A stretch of DNA of 64,000 nucleotides from Solirubrobacteraceae bacterium (GTDB lineage Bacteria > Actinomycetota > Thermoleophilia > Solirubrobacterales > Solirubrobacteraceae). The stretch is taken from the NCBI GenBank assembly GCA_030447505.1, contig JAUJOT010000005.1, positions 323,395-387,394 on the forward strand, written 5' to 3'. The notes beneath the pieces were generated by a model. The model searched no databases. It saw nothing but the letters and a program-made list of their open reading frames with translations, and was not told the origin of the DNA. Both the position numbers and the translations under genes were made by a program. This document shows positions 34,431-42,446 of this stretch, piece by piece. How positions within the stretch are numbered: position 1 is the stretch's first letter; each line of letters begins with the position of its first letter.

Positions 34431-35186
34431 ATGAGCCTCAGCGACACCTTTGAGACCGTCGAGGAGAAGCTTCATGGCGTGCTGGTGCGCCACAGCATCA
34501 CTGCGCTGCGGCTCACCGTCGGCGCCGTGTTCTTGGGCTTCGGGCTCCTGAAGTTCTTTCCCGGGGTCAGCCCGGCGGAGGGCCTGTCGATCAAGACGAC
34601 CGAGCTGCTGACGTTCGGCGTGGTGCCGTGGCGGGTCGCGATCGTCGCGATCGCGACGCTGGAGTGCTTCATCGGGGTCTGTCTGCTCGTCAACCGCTGG
34701 ATGCGCGTTGCGGTCTGGCTGCTGGCTGTGGAGTTCATCGGGATCCTCGCCCCGCTCGTGCTGCTCCCCGGACGGCTGTTCAGCGGCCCGCACGGCGCCC
34801 CGACATTGGAGGGCCAGTACGTGCTCAAGGACATCATCCTCGTCGCGGCCGGCATGGCGATCGCCGCCGGTACCTTTCGTGGCGGCCACCTCGTCCGTGA
34901 CGAGCCCGGCGAAACCCCGCAGCAGGATCCACCATCGCAACCGACTGCTCGCCCGGCTGACGGGCGCGACGGCGCCGCTGGGCTTGACGCCCGTGACAAG
35001 GTGCAGATCGTGATGAGCGCCGCCGGTGACGAGCGCTCGGTGCAAGAGGTCTGTGAGGAGCACGAGATCTCCCAGAGCACGTACTACGAGTGGCGCGACG
35101 CGACCATGCGCGGCGCGATGCGAGCGCTGGATAAGCACGCAAACGGCGCTGGGGATCGCACACCTCACGAGGGCCGCGATGGGTGA
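34431..35186 (+). CDS. DoxX-like membrane protein with C-terminal transposase-type HTH
   Basis: A 251-residue protein. Residues 1-150 are a DoxX/YkgB-like four-helix membrane domain (LRLTVGAVFLGFGLLKFFPG, VAIVAIATLECFIGVCLLV, LEGQYVLKDIILVAAGMAI). After a Pro/Gly-rich linker, residues 185-235 read ARDKVQIVMSAAGDERSVQ, then EVCEEHEISQSTYYEWRDATM, which looks like the helix-turn-helix of IS3-type OrfA transposase subunits. The stop follows soon after. The fusion is unusual; it may be a real two-domain protein or the result of an IS remnant joined in frame. ATG 34431 is chosen (GTG 34425 is an alternative). The base of the first domain is intact. Confidence 0.75.
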   Translation: MSLSDTFETVEEKLHGVLVRHSITALRLTVGAVFLGFGLLKFFPGVSPAEGLSIKTTELLTFGVVPWRVAIVAIATLECFIGVCLLVNRWMRVAVWLLAVEFIGILAPLVLLPGRLFSGPHGAPTLEGQYVLKDIILVAAGMAIAAGTFRGGHLVRDEPGETPQQDPPSQPTARPADGRDGAAGLDARDKVQIVMSAAGDERSVQEVCEEHEISQSTYYEWRDATMRGAMRALDKHANGAGDRTPHEGRDG

Positions 35187-35332
35187 GGGCTGAGCATCGT
35201 CCCAGCAAATGGGCTGTTCATCGACGGGCGTTCCGACGCCACCGGTCGGCTGAACCTCGCCACAACTGCCTCCGATTCGCTGCATAACTATGCGAATGCA
35301 GGAAAACGCGCGCGACGCGCGAAGAAGCCGAG

Positions 35333-36325
35333 ATGGCCCCTGCCGACGAATCGTTCCTCGCTCGTGTCGAGGATTTCCTTGCCGGTCTGCAGGCCGCCAA
35401 GCGCTCGCAGCACACGATCGACGGCTATCGCAGCGACCTGCTCGGCGTTGGCGCGCGGATCGCGACGCTGCGTGGCGATCAGGCGACCGTCGAGCGCCTG
35501 ACGATCGCAGAGCTTGACGCGCGCGCGATGCGCCGCGGCTTCGCGGCCTGGGCGTCCGATCACGCGGAGGGCTCGATGGTCCGCGCTTGGGGCACGTGGA
35601 GTCGCTTCTTCGGTTATCTCGTCGACGACGAGGCGATCGAGCGAAACCCGATGAAGCAGGTCCCAAAGCCCAAGCTGCCGCATAGCGCGCCGCGCGCGAT
35701 CCGCCACGAGAACGTCGCTGAGACGCTGCTTGGGACCGCCGCGACCCCGGACCCGCAGGCCAAGCGCTCCAAGCGCTGGCCCGAGCGCGACGTCGCCCTG
35801 GTCGCGTTGTACTGCGTGACCGGGATCCGTCTGGCCGAGGGGATCGCGCTGCGCCTGGACAGCATCACCGGCCCTACCGGAGCGCGCCGCCTGCAGGTCA
35901 CCGGCAAGGGCAAGAAGGACCGCTCGATCCCGATCCAGCCCGGCCTCGAGTCCGTCATCGACCGCTACCTCGACAGCCGGGCGCAGCGCCACGGCGACGA
36001 CGCTCTCAGCGACCCCAACGCGCCGCTGCTGGTGCACTATGACGGCACGGCGCTCACGCGCGGGCGGATCCAGTACGTCATCGAGCGGCTGTACCGCCGC
36101 GCCGGCCTTCGCGCCGCCGTCCCCGCCGGCGCGCTCGTGCACGCCCTGCGCCACAGCTTCGCGTCGCTGGCAATCGAGTACGGCACCGACGTCGTCGAGC
36201 TACGCGACCTGCTCGGCCATGCGTCCCTGGCGACCACCAGCCGCTACCTGGACGCCAACGCGAGCCGGCTGCGCGAAGCCGTCGCCGCGCACCCCTCACA
36301 GCGCGCCGTAGACCAGCACCGCTAG
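35333..36325 (+). CDS. tyrosine recombinase (XerC/D-type integrase)
   Basis: A 330-residue tyrosine recombinase. The N-terminal SAM-like domain (about residues 1-110) is followed by the catalytic domain with Arg in VTGIRLAEGIAL, Lys in GKGKKDR, HALRHSFASLAIE (HxxR), GHASLATT and the nucleophile Tyr in SRYLD, so all catalytic residues are present. It could be a phage- or plasmid-type integrase or a dif-like site recombinase. No attachment site is evident next to it. The gene is followed by a strong hairpin, and ferritin is convergent. Confidence 0.9.
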   Translation: MAPADESFLARVEDFLAGLQAAKRSQHTIDGYRSDLLGVGARIATLRGDQATVERLTIAELDARAMRRGFAAWASDHAEGSMVRAWGTWSRFFGYLVDDEAIERNPMKQVPKPKLPHSAPRAIRHENVAETLLGTAATPDPQAKRSKRWPERDVALVALYCVTGIRLAEGIALRLDSITGPTGARRLQVTGKGKKDRSIPIQPGLESVIDRYLDSRAQRHGDDALSDPNAPLLVHYDGTALTRGRIQYVIERLYRRAGLRAAVPAGALVHALRHSFASLAIEYGTDVVELRDLLGHASLATTSRYLDANASRLREAVAAHPSQRAVDQHR

Positions 36326-36354
36326 TGCTTCGCAACGTTCCTGCGTGGCCCGCT

Positions 36355-36383
36355 AGGGCGAGCGCGAGAGCCTCGCGCGCTCG
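36355..36383. terminator. bidirectional hairpin between convergent genes
   Basis: A GC-rich stem, GGCGAGCGCG-AG against CTCGCGCGCTCGCC, with a two- to three-base loop, between the recombinase stop (36325) and the ferritin stop (36429). It has the right position for a shared terminator. Confidence 0.55.
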
Positions 36384-36428
36384 CCTTGCGCCAAGTCGTT
36401 GGCGGCGGTCATGTGGACGCGACGTTCG

Positions 36429-36917
36429 TCAGTCGCCGCCGTGTTCGCGGGCGACGTACTCCTCGAGCAGCATCGGGATCTCGCGGGTCCGTTCGGCGAC
36501 GGCGAGCAGGTCCTGCATCGTCGACTCCTCTTCGACCTGCTCCTGCAGGAACCACTCGATGAACTGCTCGCTCTGGTAGTCCTTCGTCTCGCGCGCGATC
36601 TCGAACAGCTCGCTGATGTGGACCGTGACCTTGCGCTCCTGCTCGAGCGCGAGCTTGATCGGTTCGATGTGGCTCTGGAAGTGGTTGGTCGGCGCGGCCA
36701 CCGCGCCGAGATCGACGGCGCAGTTGGTGTCGAGCATGTACTTGACCATCTTCATCGCGTGCCCGCGCTCCTCTTCGGCCTGCTCGTAGAAGAAGTGCGC
36801 GAGGCGCGGAAACGTCTGGTCTTCGTAATGCGTGCCGATCGAGACGTACTGGTGGGCGGCGGCGAACTCCCGCCCAACCTGCTCGTTGAGGGCCGCGGCG
36901 AATCGCTCTGAGGGCAT
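36429..36917 (-). CDS. ferritin (non-heme)
   Basis: A 162-residue ferritin. Four-helix bundle with ferroxidase residues: Glu in LNEQVGREFAAAHQY near 17, Glu in FFYEQAEEERGHAMKM near 50 with His53, LEQERKVTVHISELFEIA (Glu near 94) and FLQEQVEEE near 127. By family it takes up and stores iron as a 24-mer cage in the cytoplasm. The ribosome-binding site ACGGAGG is close to ATG 36917. It is divergent from a Cys-motif protein, with a CCTAAC/GTTAGG dyad between them, which fits iron-dependent control. Confidence 0.94.
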   Translation of the reverse strand: MPSERFAAALNEQVGREFAAAHQYVSIGTHYEDQTFPRLAHFFYEQAEEERGHAMKMVKYMLDTNCAVDLGAVAAPTNHFQSHIEPIKLALEQERKVTVHISELFEIARETKDYQSEQFIEWFLQEQVEEESTMQDLLAVAERTREIPMLLEEYVAREHGGD

Positions 36918-36981
36918 CGTGACCTCCGTAGTAGGGCTTGCCTTGAGTCCGTCGGATACCCCGCGATCGGCGGTTGGGCGA

Positions 36982-37014
36982 CCTAACGAGGTAGCCCTAA
37001 CTTGGTGTTAGGCT
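36982..37014. promoter_or_regulatory. CCTAAC/GTTAGG dyad, possible iron box
   Basis: CCTAAC (36996-37001) and GTTAGG (37007-37012) form a perfect dyad with a 5-base centre, and another CCTAAC lies at 36982-36987. TAGGCT (37009-37014) is a candidate -10 box for the small plus-strand gene, 9 bases before its GTG. DtxR/IdeR boxes use TTAGG/CCTAA half-sites in the opposite arrangement, so the resemblance is suggestive but not exact. Confidence 0.45.
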
Positions 37015-37023
37015 GCATCAGCC

Positions 37024-37299
37024 GTGAAGCAGAAGAAGACGTGTTGCAGGTCCACCCCACGGTGCGCGAGCTGCCCCGTTCTGGCGCGACGTGTACGGCG
37101 CCCGTCACAGCCGCGCTCGGTCGCGGCGGCATCGCTCTTCGCCGAGATATACGTGGGCGCGCCGCCACCGCTGCCCGACTCGGTCAACGACGCGCTCGCT
37201 GCACTCGCACTCGCGCGCGAACGCCGAAACGTCGCGCTGCGCGCATCTCAGCGCTACCTGGTCCGCGACCTGCCGGCGGCCGAGCTCACGCTCCGCTGA
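37024..37299 (+). CDS. small actinobacterial protein with CC-x5-C-x2-C motif
   Basis: A 91-residue basic protein starting KQKKTCCRSTPRCASCP. The CCxxxPRCxxCP pattern occurs at the start of conserved small actinobacterial proteins of unknown function and could bind zinc or an iron-sulfur cluster. The rest is a helical basic tail (LARERRNVALRASQRYLV). GTG 37024 is used. Its position opposite ferritin behind an iron-box-like dyad suggests a metal-linked role, but no more can be said. Confidence 0.6.
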   Translation: MKQKKTCCRSTPRCASCPVLARRVRRPSQPRSVAAASLFAEIYVGAPPPLPDSVNDALAALALARERRNVALRASQRYLVRDLPAAELTLR

Positions 37300-37390
37300 C
37301 GAAGCCCGACCGATGGCGCGGCTGCCCGCCGACCACACGCTCCCCTGACGGCGCACGCATGTCGAGAAGACCGACGCGAGGTGCATCTAC

Positions 37391-38683
37391 ATGACGTCTC
37401 GTCAGGCGAGCGACATCACAAAGCATGGAAACGGCGCCAGCGGGAACGAAGGTCGGATGTGTGCTGAGCGCCTCGACGGCGATGCGCCGCTGGCGCCGCT
37501 GGCCGACGCGATTCGCGAGAGTCGCGCGCGGACGAGCGGCGCCCTGGACGTGCCGACCGAGCCGCTCTTCAGCGTGGCCTGCAGCGACGGCTTCGCAGGG
37601 CCGTTTCCCTGCCGGGCGGTCTCGCTCGAGAGCTTTCTTCCGCTGAGCGCGATCGGCGGCGGTGAGGGCAATGACATCTGGGGCTGGACGGATCCGCAGA
37701 CCGCACGCGAGTACGCGTTGATGGGCAAGACGACCGGCACCGCGTTCGTCGACGTCGGCACGCCCGATCGGCCCGTGTACCTGGGCGATCTGCCGTCCCA
37801 TCAGCAGGACCGTGAGTTCGCGGTCTGGCGCGACGTCAAGGTGTATGCCGACCACGCCTATGTCGTCGCCGACAAGGCCGGCCACGGGATGCAGGTCTTC
37901 GACCTGACCCGGTTGCGCGGGGTGACCGAGCCACGCACGTGGACGGAGGACGCCCACTACGCGCGCTTTGGCAACGCGCACAACATCGCGATCAACGACG
38001 AGACGGGCTTCGCGTACGCGGTCGGCACGGACACGTGCGCCGGCGGGCTGCACATGATCGACATCCGCTCGCCGAAGAACCCGATCTTCGCCGGCTGCGT
38101 CTCCGACGACGGCTACACGCACGACACGCAGTGCGTGATCTACCGCGGCCCGGACTCGCGCTTTGCCGGGCGCGAGGTCTGCTTCAGCTCCAACGAGGAC
38201 ACGCTCACGATCGCCGACGTGACGGACAAGCGGCGCCCGCTGACGCTGTCGCGCACGCCCTACGAGGGCGCCGCCTACACGCATCAGGGCTGGCTGACGG
38301 AGGATCAGCGCTTCTTCCTGCTCGGAGACGAACTCGACGAGCAGCAGAGCGGGGTTCCCACGACGACGTACATCTTCGACGTCGCCGACCTGCGGGCGCC
38401 GACGGTCATCGGGGCACACCGCGCCGCGACCGCGGCGATCGACCACAACCTGTACACGAAGGGCGACCGCGTGTACGAGGCCAACTACCGCGCCGGGTTG
38501 CGGATCCTCGACAGCACCCGGATCGCCGACGGGGAGCTGCGCGAGGTCGCCTTCTTCGACATCTACCCCGACGACGACGACGCGGAGTTCAACGGCGCCT
38601 GGAGCGTGTATCCGTACTTCGAGTCCGGGATCGTGATCGTCAGCGGGATCGAGCAGGGCCTGTTCGTCTTGCGCCCCGACTGA
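37391..38683 (+). CDS. LVIVD-repeat (choice-of-anchor B type) protein
   Basis: A 430-residue beta-propeller-like protein. Repeats of the LVIVD type are seen: TGTAFVDVGTPDRPVYLGDLP, HGMQVFDLTRLRG, GGLHMIDIRSPKNPIFAGC, EDTLTIADVTDKRRPL, TYIFDVADLRAPTVIG, AGLRILDSTRIADG. Relatives are normally exported, but no signal peptide is visible from ATG 37391 or from ATG 37457, so location is uncertain. The function of this family is unknown; surface adhesion or metal binding has been suggested only by association. Confidence 0.8.
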   Translation: MTSRQASDITKHGNGASGNEGRMCAERLDGDAPLAPLADAIRESRARTSGALDVPTEPLFSVACSDGFAGPFPCRAVSLESFLPLSAIGGGEGNDIWGWTDPQTAREYALMGKTTGTAFVDVGTPDRPVYLGDLPSHQQDREFAVWRDVKVYADHAYVVADKAGHGMQVFDLTRLRGVTEPRTWTEDAHYARFGNAHNIAINDETGFAYAVGTDTCAGGLHMIDIRSPKNPIFAGCVSDDGYTHDTQCVIYRGPDSRFAGREVCFSSNEDTLTIADVTDKRRPLTLSRTPYEGAAYTHQGWLTEDQRFFLLGDELDEQQSGVPTTTYIFDVADLRAPTVIGAHRAATAAIDHNLYTKGDRVYEANYRAGLRILDSTRIADGELREVAFFDIYPDDDDAEFNGAWSVYPYFESGIVIVSGIEQGLFVLRPD

Positions 38684-38718
38684 GCGCTGTAAGACCGGCC
38701 GCGTCGGTTGGCGGCTGT

Positions 38719-38767
38719 GCCTGACTGGGCAATCGGCGGACCCCGTGAGGGAGGTCCGCTGTCAGGC
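38719..38767. terminator. double-stem hairpin between convergent genes
   Basis: An outer stem GCCTGAC (38719-38725) with GTCAGGC (38761-38767) and an inner stem GCGGACC (38736-38742) with GGTCCGC (38753-38759). It lies between the LVIVD gene and the convergent SDR gene and includes the SDR stop codon, so it is probably a two-way terminator. The ACTGGGC and AATCGGCGGACC segments in its left half also occur in the 46-bp repeats at 10.7 and 12.3 kb. Confidence 0.6.
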
Positions 38768-39460
38768 GCGGCCGTAGACGGGCACGTGCGCGCCGCTGAC
38801 GACGCCCGAGCCGTCCTCGCAGAGAAACCGCACGACGTCTGCGATCTGCTGCGGCGCAACCCAGCGGCTGTGGTCGGCGTCGGGCATCGAGGCGCGGTTG
38901 GCGGGAGTGTCGATGACGCTCGGCAGGATCGCGTTGGCGCGGATCGCGTCGTCGCGGTACTCGGTCGCGAGCACGTCGACGAACGCGAGCACCGCCGCCT
39001 TGGCGACGATGTAGCCCGCCGCGCCGGCGAACGGCCTCAGTGCCGCGCGCGAGGAGACGCAGACGATCGCGCCGCCGCCCGCGGCCTGCAGATGCGGGAT
39101 CGCGGCATGGCAGACGAGGTAGGTCGGGCGCAGGTTGAGGCGCAGCTGGGCCTCGTAGTCCTCGACCGGCGTCTCGTGCACGCGGCCGGCCGCGGCGTAC
39201 CCGCCGACGAGGTTGACGACGGCGCGCAGCGGCGCGTCCGGATCGGCCGCCGCGAGCTGTGCCACAGCGCTCGTCGCGGCGACGTCCGCGAGGTCGGCGG
39301 GCTCGAGCACGAGCCGTTCGTGCGCGGGCAGGCGCTCGCGCTCGCGCTCGTCGAAGACCGGCACGACGACGCGCCAGCCGCCGTCGAGGAAGGCGCGCGT
39401 CACGGCGGCGCCGAGGCCGCCTGTTCCACCGCTGATGAGCGCGCTCGCGAGCATCGCCAC
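38762..39460 (-). CDS. short-chain dehydrogenase/reductase
   Basis: A 232-residue SDR. The Rossmann motif is ALISGGTGGLGAAVTRAF (TGxxxGxG type). LVLEPADLAD holds the Asp of the adenine site. NLVGGYA replaces NNAG, and the active site is SSRAALRP and GYIVAKAAVLAF (Ser-Tyr-x3-Lys). The substrate is unknown. The gene converges on the LVIVD gene, with the double hairpin between. Confidence 0.9.
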   Translation of the reverse strand: MAMLASALISGGTGGLGAAVTRAFLDGGWRVVVPVFDERERERLPAHERLVLEPADLADVAATSAVAQLAAADPDAPLRAVVNLVGGYAAAGRVHETPVEDYEAQLRLNLRPTYLVCHAAIPHLQAAGGGAIVCVSSRAALRPFAGAAGYIVAKAAVLAFVDVLATEYRDDAIRANAILPSVIDTPANRASMPDADHSRWVAPQQIADVVRFLCEDGSGVVSGAHVPVYGRA

Positions 39461-39556
39461 CGAGACGCTACCCGTCAGTTGCCGCCGGCGGAAACTTCGA
39501 CGCGAGCGGCGGGCCGGAAGCGCGACGGGCGGTCGCTGAGCGCCGGCGGCTTCGGC

Positions 39557-40438
39557 TCAACGTGGACTGGAGCGGACGGTCCAGCGGCGTCCGGCGTCGC
39601 TCGACCGCAGGATCACGCCGTCGTGGAGGGCGACGAGCAGCTCGTCGGCGCGGCCAGTGTCGAACGCCGCCGGCTGCCCGCCAACCGACCCGGCGACCTC
39701 CCACGTCGTCGTAGCGCGCCGCGCATGCCAGACACGCCCGTCGCCGGCGACGAGAAAGACGCCGTCCCCGTTCCAGGCGAGCAGACCGGCGCTGGGAGCG
39801 TCCAGCCGCGACCATGAGCGGCCGCCGTCGCGTGAGCGGAAGACCGCGCGCTCGCCCGCCGCGATCAGCTCGCGTGCGTCGGCCGGTGAGATCGCGAGCG
39901 AGATCAGCGGCTCGGGCGCGTCCAGCCGACGCCATCGGCGTCCGCCGTCGGCGCTCGTGAGAAACAGCGGCCGGCGGGACTGGAAGTCCGAGCCGTAGCC
40001 GTAGATCCGCCCGCCGCTGGCCTCGAGGACGTGGAAGTCCACCTCGCCCTGCAGCGACACCGGACGCCACGTCCGCCCGGCGTCGCGTGACTCGATAAGG
40101 CCCAGATACGGCGGTAGGCGCTCGCGCAGGTCGGGGTGCCCGGAGCCGAGGAAGCGATTCGGCCCGACAACGGTGAAGCCCATCGTGTCCTGGTAGCGAC
40201 CCGCGACGCGTCGAGCACGTTGCTGACCCTCCGCGGCGCGGAACAGGCCGGTATGCGTCGCGACGAAGAGTGCCCCATCGGCGGGGTCGGCGCCGAGACC
40301 GTGAACGTGGATCGGACCCGGGTCGTCCTCTTGCCCAGGCCGCGGCTCTGTCGCCTGCTCGCCACAGCCCGCCAACGCAACCAACGCGACGATGCACGCC
40401 AGGCGCCGCCTTCGCAGGTTGCGCGATCGCTCAGCCAC
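39557..40438 (-). CDS. BNR/WD40-type repeat lipoprotein (F510_1955-like)
   Basis: A 293-residue lipoprotein: N terminus RSRNLRRRRLACIVALVALAGCG (lipobox LAGC), then IHVHGLGADPADGALFVATHTGLFR as in the F510_1955 glycosylhydrolase-like family, and BNR-type blades with Asp-box motifs (SRDAGRTWRPV, SADGGRRWRRL, SRDGGRSWSRL, SSDAGRRWTV). Similar proteins are annotated as sialidase-like, but no catalytic set is visible here. GTG 40438 is used. A related, frameshifted protein lies at 60641-61730. Confidence 0.82.
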   Translation of the reverse strand: MAERSRNLRRRRLACIVALVALAGCGEQATEPRPGQEDDPGPIHVHGLGADPADGALFVATHTGLFRAAEGQQRARRVAGRYQDTMGFTVVGPNRFLGSGHPDLRERLPPYLGLIESRDAGRTWRPVSLQGEVDFHVLEASGGRIYGYGSDFQSRRPLFLTSADGGRRWRRLDAPEPLISLAISPADARELIAAGERAVFRSRDGGRSWSRLDAPSAGLLAWNGDGVFLVAGDGRVWHARRATTTWEVAGSVGGQPAAFDTGRADELLVALHDGVILRSSDAGRRWTVRSSPR

Positions 40439-40651
40439 GGACGAGATGGTATGACGGACGGACGGCTCCGGCGCCCGTGCGACGCGACGAGCTCGGACGG
40501 GCTCGTCGTGTAGTGACCGCTGCGAAACGGGGTAGGTGCCCCCATGGAGGCTGCACAGCAAGTGGCCGGCGCCGCCGCTGCGAGCGGCTGACGGCCGCAA
40601 GCCGCTGCAAGCACGACGAGTTCGACAGCCAAGCACGACAAGGGGGCGATC

Positions 40652-40906
40652 ATGAGCACCGAAGGCACAGCCGGCGCACGCTACGAGGTTTCGATCGAGG
40701 GACAGACGCATCCCTGGGGCAGGGACACGATCTCCGTCGCGGAGATCCGCGAGCTCGGCGGTTTTCCTGCTGACTGCCAGGTCGTGGCGGTCAGTCTGGT
40801 CGATGGCGAGCAACGCGTCCTGGATGAGGACGCCGTCCACGAAATGCCGCCGCTCGAGCCCGGAAAGCCTGTCGTGAAGCGGATGAACTTCAAGCGCGCC
40901 TCCTGA
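40652..40906 (+). CDS. orphan multiubiquitin-type (ubiquitin-like) protein
   Basis: An 84-residue protein with the beta-grasp pattern of the bacterial multiubiquitin family (PF14452): YEVSIEGQTHPWGRDTISVAEIRELGGFPADCQVVAVSL, then VDGEQRVLDEDAVHEM and a C terminus KRMNFKRAS without the Gly-Gly tail. Multiubiquitin proteins usually carry two or more such domains and lie next to E1/E2-like genes; here there is one domain and no E1, E2 or JAB gene nearby. GGGGGCG precedes ATG 40652. The role is unknown. Confidence 0.65.
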   Translation: MSTEGTAGARYEVSIEGQTHPWGRDTISVAEIRELGGFPADCQVVAVSLVDGEQRVLDEDAVHEMPPLEPGKPVVKRMNFKRAS

Positions 40907-40938
40907 CGGCGGCACGCCGGGAAGGACAAGCGGTCGAG

Positions 40939-41097
40939 ATGGCGAGATCGCCCGTCAGCGGGACGGCGCTTTCGGAGCGGTTGCGGGCGCGCCGCTCGGG
41001 CACGACGGACGTCAGCCTTCGGACCGAGCCGGAGTATCGGGACTCAGCGCAAGGTACGGCTGATGCGACTCGACCGACCGCCCGGAGGCTCGCATGA
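40939..41097 (+). CDS. possible 52-residue leader ORF
   Basis: A short frame (MARSPVSGTALSERLRARRSG, ending ATARRLA-like) that begins 33 bases after the ubiquitin-like gene and whose stop overlaps the start of the DUF892 gene in ATGA form. GGAAGGA lies 13 bases upstream. The overlap and spacing resemble a translationally coupled gene, but the sequence is unlike any family and is too short to prove. Confidence 0.25.
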   Translation: MARSPVSGTALSERLRARRSGTTDVSLRTEPEYRDSAQGTADATRPTARRLA

Positions 41098-41582
41098 CGT
41101 CCGCACCGCCCCGCCAGCTGCTCGAAGCGCTCGAGGACGCACACGCGATGGAGATCGACGTCTTGGAGGCGCTGGAGAGCATGATCACGACAACGGCCGA
41201 CCGCGCGTTCCTCGACGCGCTGAACGCTCACAAGCGACAGACCGAGCTGCACGCGCGGCGGCTGGAGGAGCGTCTTCAAGAACACGGGCACGACGCGTCG
41301 AGCGCGAAGGATCTCGGCGCCACGCTCAAGGCGACGGCGAAGGGATTCACCGATCAGCTGCGCAGCGCCAGGGCGACGAAGAACGCCCGCGACGGCTACG
41401 CGGCCGAGCACATGCAGATCGCGGCCTACGAGATGCTCGAGCGCTTGGCCGAACGCGCGGGCGACGCGAAGACGGCGAGTGTCGCGCGCGAGAACCGCGC
41501 CGACGAGGAGACGATGGCTGCCTGGATCGCCGAGCGCTGGGACCGCTTCGTCGCGCTCGACGCGTCCTCGGGTGCGGCATGA
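41094..41582 (+). CDS. DUF892/YciE-type ferritin-like protein
   Basis: A 162-residue four-helix-bundle protein of the DUF892 (YciE/F) family. LEALEDAHAMEIDVLEALESM, HKRQTELHARRLEERL, AAEHMQIAAYEMLERLAE and NRADEETMAAWI carry the paired Glu/His residues of a dinuclear metal site. The family responds to stress in enterobacteria; its reaction is unknown. Location is cytoplasmic. A third ferritin-like type in this window, after ferritin and the exported pair. Confidence 0.88.
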   Translation: MTSAPPRQLLEALEDAHAMEIDVLEALESMITTTADRAFLDALNAHKRQTELHARRLEERLQEHGHDASSAKDLGATLKATAKGFTDQLRSARATKNARDGYAAEHMQIAAYEMLERLAERAGDAKTASVARENRADEETMAAWIAERWDRFVALDASSGAA

Positions 41583-41733
41583 GCCGTGGTTGGCGTCCGC
41601 CACGCCGGGCTCCTCGCTTCGCGGCAGCCACGAGGTTGGAGCGAGCGGACGCGAGGGCGCCACTGCGTCAAACTTGCAGCGGCCACGTGACAGGTTCGTT
41701 TCGGAGCGGCCGTACTGGCGTAGGCTGCTCGCT

Positions 41734-42288
41734 ATGTCGATGTTGATGTCGCTCATCAAGGGCTTCAGCGGCAAGCCGTCGCATCCGCCGCTGACCGGCG
41801 CCAGCGTCGGGGCGTACACGGTTGGCGTCGCGATGTTGATCGCGGGCGCGGTCGGCCTCGAGGAGGAGGCGATGGCGAAGGGCGCGCTGTTGGCGATCTC
41901 CGGCGGGTTGATCGTCGCGATACCGACGACGCTGACCGGCCTGCTGGACTACTTCGATCTACCGCAGCGCAGCGCAGCGCGCACGGTCGGGACGTATCAC
42001 CTGCTGCTGATGCTGCTCGCGACGGCGCTTTTCGCCGCAACCTGGCTGGCGCAGCGGCCGGGCTACATCGACGGTGAGGTCACGACGCTCGGGCTGATCC
42101 TCGGCATCGCCGCATTCGGCCTCTTGGTGATCGGGGGCTCGCTCGGCGGAGTTCTCGCGTACGTCTACGGCGTGCGCGTCGTCAAGCGCGATGTCCCGCT
42201 CGCCGACGCGCTGATTCCCGGACGTCTCGAGGACAGCAGCGGCGGACGAACCAGCGGCGAACGAACGGACTGGACCGTCCGCGACTAG
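41734..42288 (+). CDS. DUF2231 membrane protein
   Basis: A 184-residue membrane protein with four helices and the family start SLIKGFSGKPSHPPLTGASVGAYTVGVAML (the SGKPxHPxxT-type motif), ending with a cytoplasmic acidic tail. It has no Rieske domain, unlike the protein at 31365-32288. Function unknown. ATG 41734 is chosen; the frame open further upstream has no export or family character. Confidence 0.82.
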   Translation: MSMLMSLIKGFSGKPSHPPLTGASVGAYTVGVAMLIAGAVGLEEEAMAKGALLAISGGLIVAIPTTLTGLLDYFDLPQRSAARTVGTYHLLLMLLATALFAATWLAQRPGYIDGEVTTLGLILGIAAFGLLVIGGSLGGVLAYVYGVRVVKRDVPLADALIPGRLEDSSGGRTSGERTDWTVRD

Positions 42289-42446
42289 ACAGACAGCGCG
42301 TCGCCTGAGCGCCCGCGCATCACGTGGCCGGCGGAGGTCAGATCGCTCGTGGCGGCCGGCGCGACGACCACCACAGCATGTTCATACGTCCAGTGAGACG
42401 CGCGTTGCGCTACGCGCGCGATGGCTTGCCGCCGATACAGTGAGCG

